Shown here: in pieces, positions 21,087-26,810 of the stretch
How the letters are laid out: every line of letters starts with the position of its first letter
How positions within the stretch are numbered: position 1 is the stretch's first letter
Origin: Paraferrimonas sp. SM1919
Lineage (GTDB): Bacteria; Pseudomonadota; Gammaproteobacteria; Enterobacterales; Shewanellaceae
Direction of reading: 5' to 3'
Assembly (NCBI RefSeq): GCF_010993985.1
Contig: NZ_WINH01000013.1
Location: 1 to 64,000 of the forward strand
DNA: 64,000 nucleotides
Position numbers and translations under genes: made by a program
The notes under the pieces: generated by a model
What the model was told of the DNA's origin: nothing
Databases searched by the model: none
Seen by the model: the letters and a program-made list of their open reading frames with translations, nothing else

Positions 21087-21697
21087 GAAATCAATCGCAT
21101 CCACTGTTGAATAATTTGAACATGATCTGAATATGTTAAATCATCATCATCGTGTAGATTTAAGTTATTTTTTATTGTGGGCTTAAGCAATTGATAAGCA
21201 GTGTAGTCGTTGTAAATTGCTGTAGCACCTGGTAAACCACCACCAAGATTTGTGTTAAAACTACTCCTTAGATTTTGGATTAGGATTTGAGGGTTATTGT
21301 TGTGAGTTTTAATGTCTTGACCTGAGATATCAGAGATAAACTGCATATAACGATAAGGTACTGAATCAAATATGATGGTTATTTTTTCAGAGCTTCTACC
21401 GGTTGAAAAATTTTTGCATCCTAAAAACAAACCTAACTCTAAAGGCATATTAAAGCGAGGAAGACTATTATGAGTGTCAAGTTCAGTTCTGGAAATATCA
21501 TGGATACCATACTTGCAATCAGCAATAATACTATTTATTTTGTCGATTCTTGTTTCTCCTGCATCATCATGCTCTAAAGCGCATCTTGGTTTTAATCCAC
21601 ACTTATAAATAGTAAATAATATGGCTTCAAACAAAGGTTCGAATTGGCTATCAAATGGACAGTTGATAAATACACTAGCTTCATAATCGGTAGACAT
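21083..21697 (-). CDS. TIR / deoxyribosyltransferase-like candidate effector
   Basis: A 204-aa soluble protein. The N-terminus VFINCPFDSQFEPLFEAILF gives a first beta strand and helix. Later come IADCKYGIHDISR and FNMPLELGLFLGC. The last segment resembles the catalytic-Glu region of TIR and nucleoside-deoxyribosyltransferase-like folds (N-hydrophobic-x-ELG). If so, it could cleave NAD or a nucleotide, with Glu in LELG as the catalytic residue. This is inference from motif layout. It starts 3 bp after the DUF2188 gene, so the two are one unit. The AAGGGG box is well placed. Confidence 0.6.
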   Translation of the reverse strand: MSTDYEASVFINCPFDSQFEPLFEAILFTIYKCGLKPRCALEHDDAGETRIDKINSIIADCKYGIHDISRTELDTHNSLPRFNMPLELGLFLGCKNFSTGRSSEKITIIFDSVPYRYMQFISDISGQDIKTHNNNPQILIQNLRSSFNTNLGGGLPGATAIYNDYTAYQLLKPTIKNNLNLHDDDDLTYSDHVQIIQQWMRLIS

Positions 21698-21700
21698 TAC

Positions 21701-22003
21701 TTACCCCTTGACCGCTCTGGATTCCATTGCCTTTGCTATAGCAAGGTTGACATCTTTAGTTTTTAACTTGCTTCTAGTCTTAACCGACTTCATACCAGGT
21801 TTATATTTGAGACCGATAACTTGGTTCACCTTCCCATCTTTATTGTGAACAATAACCGTTTTACCTTGCTGAGCAAACTTTCGAGCAGCTTCAATAGCTT
21901 GTTTTTTTGTTCCAAATTTATGCTCTTTTCTAACAGTTCCAGATGATGTGACACACCACTCGCCACCCTCATTTTTGTGAACGGAATAATGATTTAACTT
22001 CAT
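21701..22003 (-). CDS. DUF2188 domain protein
   Basis: A 100-aa basic protein. Residues 3-60 (HYSVHKNEGGEWCVTSSGT, then KFGTKKQAIEAARKFAQ and GKTVIVHNKDGKV) fit the DUF2188 pattern, a small domain of unknown function. A Lys-rich tail follows. The start is the ATG at 22003 with AAGGAG upstream. The earlier in-frame start at 22036 falls inside the attC-like site. Its role is unknown. Tight coupling to the TIR-like gene suggests a partner, antitoxin or nucleic-acid-binding sensor. Confidence 0.75.
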   Translation of the reverse strand: MKLNHYSVHKNEGGEWCVTSSGTVRKEHKFGTKKQAIEAARKFAQQGKTVIVHNKDGKVNQVIGLKYKPGMKSVKTRSKLKTKDVNLAIAKAMESRAVKG

Positions 22004-22023
22004 CAAATACCTCCTTAAGTTGT

Positions 22024-22096
22024 ATTCAACGCCCAAAGCAGCGGCGCGCGTTTGCGCGTCCTGCCCGCAGGGAGATGCTGTTTTTACTTGTTAAGT
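22024..22096 (-). repeat. integron attC-like recombination site
   Basis: Read on the minus strand, this 73-bp stretch starts ACTTAAC (fits RYYYAAC) and ends GTTGAAT (fits GTTRRRY). The inner boxes AAAACAGC and GCTGCTTT can pair, and the centre is a GC-rich palindromic region. It overlaps the stop codon of the upstream gene and ends 20 bp before the next start, the normal place for a cassette attC. No integron integrase is present in the window. Confidence 0.6.
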
Positions 22097-22453
22097 ATTG
22101 TCGGGAGGTAGGAAACTCCATGAGTCTACCTGTAAAACTACTGGTGCTTTTGAGTTGCTAGACCATTTTGCTCTGGATTTATCCCAATAGAAAAAGTGAG
22201 CAAGAGAACCACTTTTCTGAACTTTTTCTTTTGATTTTCCCGGCTTCGTATAAAGAACAACCCAGTCACCTTCATCAATAACTTTGTCTGGGAACCAGAA
22301 ACAATCTCCAGTTTCAGTGTTTATCTCGCCATTACTATACCCAGCTTCAATCAGGGCGAATTGCCCAATATCAATTCTAGCTAATGCACGCATTACAACA
22401 CGCTCTTTATCTGGGATGCCCCGATCTCGTATTGATTTCATTTCGAGCTTCAT
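22091..22453 (-). CDS. unknown accessory protein, 120 aa
   Basis: I do not firmly recognise this protein. It is predicted mainly beta and soluble. The stretch GDCFWFPDKVIDEGDWVVLY, with later HFFYW and VLQVDSWSF, vaguely recalls lamin-tail-type beta domains. Its first four bases overlap the end of the upstream membrane-protein gene (ATGA), so the two are translationally coupled. Its stop codon is inside the attC-like site, as in a cassette gene. Confidence 0.65.
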   Translation of the reverse strand: MKLEMKSIRDRGIPDKERVVMRALARIDIGQFALIEAGYSNGEINTETGDCFWFPDKVIDEGDWVVLYTKPGKSKEKVQKSGSLAHFFYWDKSRAKWSSNSKAPVVLQVDSWSFLPPDNT

Positions 22454-22875
22454 GTGCGCACCGCCTTAGCCCAAATGCCACTAGCGATTAAAACAATGCC
22501 AATAACTAAAAAAATAGGACCAGTCGCGGTATCTGCAGCCCATACCTTTGGAGCATAGCCAAGGGAAAGAGAGCCTGCTGCAAGTGCTGCTGACGATAAT
22601 ATATCTAATGCATTATGCCTCTTTAGTTTTTCATTAAGTACAGAGGCTTTTTTATCAACTGTATGAAACTCAGTTCTGAGCCTCTTTAAGCTGACATTTT
22701 CCTCTTCCAGACGGTCTAACTCATCGAGAATTAAACGTTGTGCAGCAGGGCTTGCTAGCTCTTCTTCTGTAAGCTCTCTGCGGACTTGCCTAAAAGATTG
22801 TCTGCCTTTAGTAGCAGGTGTGCTAACAGCACCCGAATCATTATCCGGCTCTACTAATAGGTCTTCTTCTGACAT
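22450..22875 (-). CDS. unknown membrane protein with coiled coil, 141 aa
   Basis: An N-terminal acidic and Ser/Thr-rich tail is followed by a helical coiled-coil-like part (AQRLILDELDRLEEENVSLK, about residues 45-90). Two hydrophobic helices close the protein (about 93-110 and 117-136, the last being GPIFLVIGIVLIASGIW). Both ends should face the same side. It has an AAGGAA box. It is first in the minus-strand unit with the 120-aa gene. A membrane anchor for a partner is a reasonable guess and nothing more. Confidence 0.65.
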   Translation of the reverse strand: MSEEDLLVEPDNDSGAVSTPATKGRQSFRQVRRELTEEELASPAAQRLILDELDRLEEENVSLKRLRTEFHTVDKKASVLNEKLKRHNALDILSSAALAAGSLSLGYAPKVWAADTATGPIFLVIGIVLIASGIWAKAVRT

Positions 22876-23085
22876 TTGTTGTCTTCCTTAGATACTTAAT
22901 ATTTGTACAAGAGGTATGCTCGCTTCATTTGTTTCTTTATTCCACACCAGCGAAGCGAAGCCAATGATTTAATTGATAATTTACAGTATCAATACAAAGG
23001 CCGAATTACAAACCGAGTTTTCCGCTTATTGGAGTCTCATTAATTACTAGAAACTGTAACTTCTCGAAGGGTGTAACCCGCTCTC

Positions 23086-23118
23086 GCTATTCGTAACTCG
23101 GAATGGGGCAAAAATGAG
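23086..23118. repeat. dispersed stem-loop repeat, diverged copy 3
   Basis: On the minus strand AACTCATTTTTGCCCC and a following GAGTT form a hairpin like copies 1 and 2. The sequence is recognisable but degenerate. It lies upstream of the minus-strand membrane-protein gene. Confidence 0.4.
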
Positions 23119-23141
23119 TTAGCTAACCGGAGCTACTATAG

Positions 23142-23499
23142 TGATCAACTTTTCTTTAAAAATACTAAAACTGATCAACAGTGCAAAGCCATTCAACTGC
23201 AATTAGAAGCAAACTATCGCAAATGTAAGCTGATCACAAAAACGAGTAATCCACTCCCAACGAATATCTGATCAGCATCTAGCTTTCAGTCCACCTCCCC
23301 CCTTACATTTTCTGCTGCGCTATTTGATGTTCCAGAGATTATTCTCAGCTAGGGGACTCTGCCATTGATCACTCAAAATATTTAGGCATTCCCGTACCAA
23401 TCTCAGCACACTACTTTTCTTTAAATTTCTGCTGAGCTTTGACGCTGAATGAACGCTTTTGCTATCTGACCACTAACGTGATCACACCACGCATGATCA
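23142..23499. repeat. cluster of seven TGATCA palindromes
   Basis: TGATCA starts at 23142, 23172, 23231, 23269, 23366, 23479 and 23494. About one is expected per 4 kb by chance, so seven in 358 bp is striking. The region has no gene and lies between divergent units, just before AlpA pair 2. It could be an operator array or the iterons of an element-borne origin. A CTCAGCA / TGCTGAG inverted repeat (23402-23436) lies within it. Confidence 0.7.
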
Positions 23500-23518
23500 G
23501 CTTGACCATAAAAATTAT

Positions 23519-23538
23519 TAAAAACCTCTAAAATTTTG
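23519..23538 (+). promoter_or_regulatory. conserved upstream element, copy 2 (AlpA pair 2)
   Basis: TAAAAACCTCTAAAATTTTG is identical to copy 3 at 24084-24103. It ends 56 nt before the pair 2 start codon. It directly follows the TGATCA cluster. Confidence 0.75.
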
Positions 23539-23594
23539 ATTAACCAACTTACTGCCAAATACTGACTTCAAAATGACACTATGGAGCCAGTGAA

Positions 23595-23846
23595 ATGCAA
23601 CTTCCACCACCATTAACTTACCGACAACTAGTAGAAACAAAGTTACCTTTTAATAGGCTTGTAAGGGAGCCTGAGCGTCTACGCATTACCGGAATTAGCA
23701 AGTCCCTTTGCTATTCACTAGAAAAAGGAAAGGATTTTCCTCAGCGAGTAAAAATCTTGAATCGAACTAGTGCGTGGAAATTAAACGAATTGAACCAGTG
23801 GGCAACAGAGCTTCCAGCTTCGAGTCATGGTGACCATTATGAATAA
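23595..23846 (+). CDS. AlpA-like small DNA-binding protein, pair 2 first gene
   Basis: An 83-aa protein whose C-terminal two-thirds matches the layout of the first gene of pair 1: RITGISKSLCYSLEKGKDFP, then TSAWKLNELNQWATELP. The N-terminal 25 residues are extra. It has a GGAG box 8 nt before the ATG. It overlaps the next small gene by up to 20 bp, which indicates coupled translation. It is probably a regulator of the element. Confidence 0.75.
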   Translation: MQLPPPLTYRQLVETKLPFNRLVREPERLRITGISKSLCYSLEKGKDFPQRVKILNRTSAWKLNELNQWATELPASSHGDHYE

Positions 23847-24054
23847 CTCGTCTGATATCCAAGACTGGCTAAACGTTAATGAATCCGCGAAGTTCTTAGG
23901 GATTAGTCGCCAAACCTTAGACCGCCACAAAAAAGATAAGCTCATACCACCACCAATCCCGAACTATAAAAATGCGATGGGGTGGCCTATACATGTTCTG
24001 GAGAGAAGAAAGCGACAACTAGATGCTGAGCGTAATTACAGGCGTAAGAAGTGA
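23827..24054 (+). CDS. small helix-turn-helix protein, pair 2 second gene
   Basis: A 75-aa protein with an excisionase/AlpA-type helix-turn-helix: DWLNVNESAKFLGISRQTLD, then RHKKDKLIPPP, and a tail rich in basic residues (ERRKRQLDAERNYRRKK). Another ATG at 23839 is a possible start. It overlaps the end of the first gene of the pair. The order and layout copy pair 1, although sequence identity is low. Confidence 0.75.
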   Translation: MVTIMNNSSDIQDWLNVNESAKFLGISRQTLDRHKKDKLIPPPIPNYKNAMGWPIHVLERRKRQLDAERNYRRKK

Positions 24055-24083
24055 CCCTGCATGACTAAATAAACCTAAAAAAT

Positions 24084-24103
24084 TAAAAACCTCTAAAATT
24101 TTG
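24084..24103 (+). promoter_or_regulatory. conserved upstream element, copy 3 (AlpA pair 3)
   Basis: TAAAAACCTCTAAAATTTTG ends 57 nt before the pair 3 start codon. It is identical to copy 2 although the surrounding sequence is unrelated, so the motif is under constraint or recently spread. Confidence 0.75.
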
Positions 24104-24120
24104 CATATCTAATACGGCCT

Positions 24121-24160
24121 AGGAAACTCTGAAAGATTTTATTTAATTTCGGAGTTTCCT
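24121..24160 (+). promoter_or_regulatory. long stem that buries the ribosome binding site of pair 3
   Basis: Arms AGGAAACTCTGAAA (24121-24134) and TTTCGGAGTTTCCT (24147-24160) pair over 14 positions with one G-U wobble, around a 12-nt AT loop. The right arm holds the GGAG box and ends at the base before the ATG. In RNA it should block initiation. In DNA it could be an operator. Confidence 0.7.
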
Positions 24161-24388
24161 ATGATCTCACTGCCACAGCAATACACAGATAACCCCCCAA
24201 TAGACCTTGAGTGTACTTGCCTTCTCACCTCCCTATCTCGCACTGCCTTATTTAACTCAGAGAAAGATGGCAGCTTTCCAAAGGGAATTCATTATCCAGA
24301 TGGTAAACGCGGCTGGTGGCTTAAAGATGTAATGTCTTGGATAGACAGCCTCGAACGTGGCTCTCTTAAAGGAGCTTGCCATGATTAA
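24161..24388 (+). CDS. AlpA-like small DNA-binding protein, pair 3 first gene
   Basis: A 75-aa protein with the AlpA-like layout: ECTCLLTSLSRTALFNSEKD, then GSFPKGIHYPDGKRGWWLKD and VMSWIDSLERG. The Arg/Gly-Trp-W-x-K-D-x-x-x-W motif is the diagnostic part. Its start codon is immediately behind a long hairpin, so translation may be conditional. The last 8 bp overlap the second gene of the pair. Confidence 0.72.
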   Translation: MISLPQQYTDNPPIDLECTCLLTSLSRTALFNSEKDGSFPKGIHYPDGKRGWWLKDVMSWIDSLERGSLKGACHD

Positions 24389-24605
24389 ACGCCCCTCTCT
24401 ATGCAAACAAGTTGCTAAGCAACACCCGCTTGAAGACTACTCCGATTCTTCGGCCTTTGCCCTCGAGCTCAAAATCGAGCTACGTTCATTTTATAGACGA
24501 ATTAAAAAACCTGGATTTCCTAAACCTGACTTAATACTGGACAAGAAGTACTATTGGAAAAAAAACACTGTACGCAAACACTTTCATACAGAACAAAACT
24601 ATTAG
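24381..24605 (+). CDS. small putative DNA-binding protein, pair 3 second gene
   Basis: A 74-aa basic protein (MIKRPSLCKQVAKQHPLEDY). It contains a possible helix-turn-helix around LKIELRSFYRRIKKPGFPKP, and YYWKKNTVRKHF at the end mirrors the AlpA W-x-x-x-x-V-x-x-x-F pattern. The ATG at 24381 has a strong AAAGGAG box, and an in-frame GTG at 24357 is less likely. It overlaps the first gene of the pair and is followed by a terminator. Confidence 0.68.
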   Translation: MIKRPSLCKQVAKQHPLEDYSDSSAFALELKIELRSFYRRIKKPGFPKPDLILDKKYYWKKNTVRKHFHTEQNY

Positions 24606-24630
24606 TTACACCCTGCTCTTAAAATTCATT

Positions 24631-24653
24631 AAAGGCCGATCTGGCCTTTTTTT
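24631..24653 (+). terminator. terminator behind AlpA pair 3
   Basis: AAAGGCC / GGCCTTT arms enclose 5 nt and are followed by a T-run. It is 25 bp past the stop of the second gene of the pair. Confidence 0.85.
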
Positions 24654-24761
24654 GTACCAAAAATGAGACAAATGGTGCACAATAATCCATAAATCAACTC
24701 TAGAAAATTTAAAGAATGGTTAATTAAACCCAGGTATAGCAGGGCATCAAGCTCTAACTAG

Positions 24762-25364
24762 GTGTATACACTACTGGGAATAATAAGAAGGTTTATGGAT
24801 AGAAGTATTACCAAAGAACAATCTCAGCCATGGATTTATAAAAATAAAGCTTATCGAGTAATGGTTCTAGATGATGGTTTAGATAAGAAGTACCTCATAA
24901 AAACAATGGACTGCATTTCAAACTACTTATCTATACATGCCAGACTATTTATCATCAGGTTAGATTTAGACCTTTATCACTGCCCACGAGAAAGCACCAA
25001 AATATCCAGCTTCTTCCAACGCATTAAAATTAAGCTGAAGGAATACTATAGCTGTGATGTTGGCTTTATCTGGAAAAGAGAACGAACACCCGGTACAAAT
25101 AAAGTCCATTTCCATGCAGCTCTCTTGCTAGATGGCCATAAAGTTAATTCTACCTACCAAAGCCTAAAAATAGCTCAGTCAGTCTGTAATATGCTGACGG
25201 ATATCCGCGTAACCTTCCCTAATAATGCTGGATACATGGTACATAGCAATGACCCTCAATCGTTAATCGCACCTTTCTTTAGACTAAGCTATTTAGCTAA
25301 AAACTATTCAAAAGAAAGTGGAGTGAGAAGCTTTGCCACCAGCAGGGCGATTAAAAAAATTTGA
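24762..25364 (+). CDS. inovirus Gp2 / YagK-YfjJ family protein
   Basis: A 200-aa protein of the family annotated in P4-like islands as inovirus Gp2 or YagK/YfjJ C-terminal domain. Visible parts are FIIRLDLDLYHCPRESTKIS, then VGFIWKRERTPGTNKVHFHAALLL with an H-x-H pair. This is reminiscent of the HUH motif of rolling-circle Rep proteins. Such genes usually sit with AlpA and an integrase gene, as here. The start is uncertain: a GTG at 24762, or an ATG at 24795 that gives 189 aa. A role in element replication is inferred, not shown. Confidence 0.75.
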   Translation: MYTLLGIIRRFMDRSITKEQSQPWIYKNKAYRVMVLDDGLDKKYLIKTMDCISNYLSIHARLFIIRLDLDLYHCPRESTKISSFFQRIKIKLKEYYSCDVGFIWKRERTPGTNKVHFHAALLLDGHKVNSTYQSLKIAQSVCNMLTDIRVTFPNNAGYMVHSNDPQSLIAPFFRLSYLAKNYSKESGVRSFATSRAIKKI

Positions 25365-25547
25365 AGAGTAGCTACCTGCATTTGCAGAATTAAGGCATCA
25401 CTTAACCATATTCATAACGGTCCACTTCCGCATGAGCAATACTAATCTCTCTTAATGAGCTATCAATATTTTCTACAAATATAAACTGTTGTATTAAATC
25501 AATAAAAATAGCAAACTTGTAGAACACTTGATTGATGTAGATTAAAA

Positions 25548-26810
25548 ATGACGGATTATATATTTCAAGGCGGCTTGCCTATTTCTGATGGTGACTTTAC
25601 AAGTCATTTAGCGTCTTTATGTCAATTAGAGAACATCGGGGTCCTGCTTGGAGCTGGCGCATCTGCAGGTTGTGGCGGCATGACAATGAAGGAAGTATGG
25701 CTCGATGCAACAGGGGCTAATGATTTCCTCATAGATGAGCTACTAGCTTTTAATCTTGTTACTCAAAAAAATATTGATAATCAAGATGTCAATGTCGAGC
25801 AGCTTTTAGATCAAGTTACCCAATATTTATCTGTGTACAAAAATGCGCCCCCTAATACTGAAGACAAAGAAGAAGCCTCCTATAGTCAGCGTCTATCAAA
25901 AATCTTACTTTGCTTATATCAATCTGTTACCAAAGCGGCACTACTGGTAGAGCAAGAAGCTTTTGGAGAAGAGAATCTTGGCTCACAAGATAAATTTCGA
26001 TTTCATCGAGAATTACTTGAAAAATTGATTTCAAATCGCCAACCAGGTCAAGCTGCACCTATGCTCTTTACCACCAATTATGATCTCTCTTTAGAATGGG
26101 CTGCTGAAGAAATAGGCATTCAACTCATTAACGGCTTCTCTGGGCTTCACACTAGAACTTTTCAACCTCAAAACTTTGACTTGAGCTTTAGGAACGTCAA
26201 TGCAAAAGGGGAAGCAAGGTTTGGCCACTATCACGCCTATCTGCATAAATTACATGGTTCACTCTCTTGGGTTCAAGAGCATGATAATGAAATAAAGGAA
26301 ATCCCTTCTGCGCTAGCAAAAACCCGCTACATCGGCCCTCTGCTAAGCGGTAAGCCCGTATATCAAAAACAATTCCTAATCTATCCTGGTGCCAATAAAT
26401 ACCACCATACTATCGGCTTTGTATATGGCGAAATGTTTCGCCGATTTAGCGAATTTCTATCCAAACCTCAGACTGCTATTTTCGTCAATGGATATGGATT
26501 TGGCGACTACCATATTAACAGGATCATACTGGGTGCATTGCTAAACCCATCTTTACACATTGTTATTTTCTTTCCTGAACTCAGTAACATATCCAAAGAT
26601 GCTAAAAACTTAAATGAAGCCCAAAAGTGCATCAAAAAGATTAAATCTCTTTCGCTAAATCAAATCACAATTGTAGGTGGCGGTTCTCAAGCTTATTTCG
26701 ATGCCTTTGTTCAATACATTCCGAAGCCCGTGCTCTTCCCTAAAGACACTTCTACGAAAGAGCTTGTGTCAGCTATTAATGATTTAGTTTTAAGTGGTAA
26801 TCAAATATGA
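25548..26810 (+). CDS. SIR2-domain protein of a SIR2-HerA antiphage system
   Basis: A 420-aa SIR2-family protein predicted to degrade NAD on phage infection. The NAD-binding loop GAGAS is at residues 35-39, TTNYD at 175-179, the catalytic His in KLHGS at about 236, and NGYGFGDYHIN near 314-324. All catalytic residues expected of an active SIR2 are present. The next gene, a HerA ATPase, overlaps its stop by 4 bp (ATGA), the arrangement of the known SIR2-HerA (Nezha) defence operon. The ribosome-binding site is weak. Confidence 0.9.
   Translation: MTDYIFQGGLPISDGDFTSHLASLCQLENIGVLLGAGASAGCGGMTMKEVWLDATGANDFLIDELLAFNLVTQKNIDNQDVNVEQLLDQVTQYLSVYKNAPPNTEDKEEASYSQRLSKILLCLYQSVTKAALLVEQEAFGEENLGSQDKFRFHRELLEKLISNRQPGQAAPMLFTTNYDLSLEWAAEEIGIQLINGFSGLHTRTFQPQNFDLSFRNVNAKGEARFGHYHAYLHKLHGSLSWVQEHDNEIKEIPSALAKTRYIGPLLSGKPVYQKQFLIYPGANKYHHTIGFVYGEMFRRFSEFLSKPQTAIFVNGYGFGDYHINRIILGALLNPSLHIVIFFPELSNISKDAKNLNEAQKCIKKIKSLSLNQITIVGGGSQAYFDAFVQYIPKPVLFPKDTSTKELVSAINDLVLSGNQI

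Noticed and set aside
23502..23534. TTGACC (23502) with TAAAAT (23529) as a sigma-70 promoter for AlpA pair 2
   Set aside because: The spacing is 21 bp, too long, and no -35 is shared at the other two copies of the upstream element.
24111..24118. AATACGGC, matching the first 8 bp of the att repeat, within the element
   Set aside because: Only 8 bp match and the rest of the att core is absent. The position in front of AlpA pair 3 has no boundary features.
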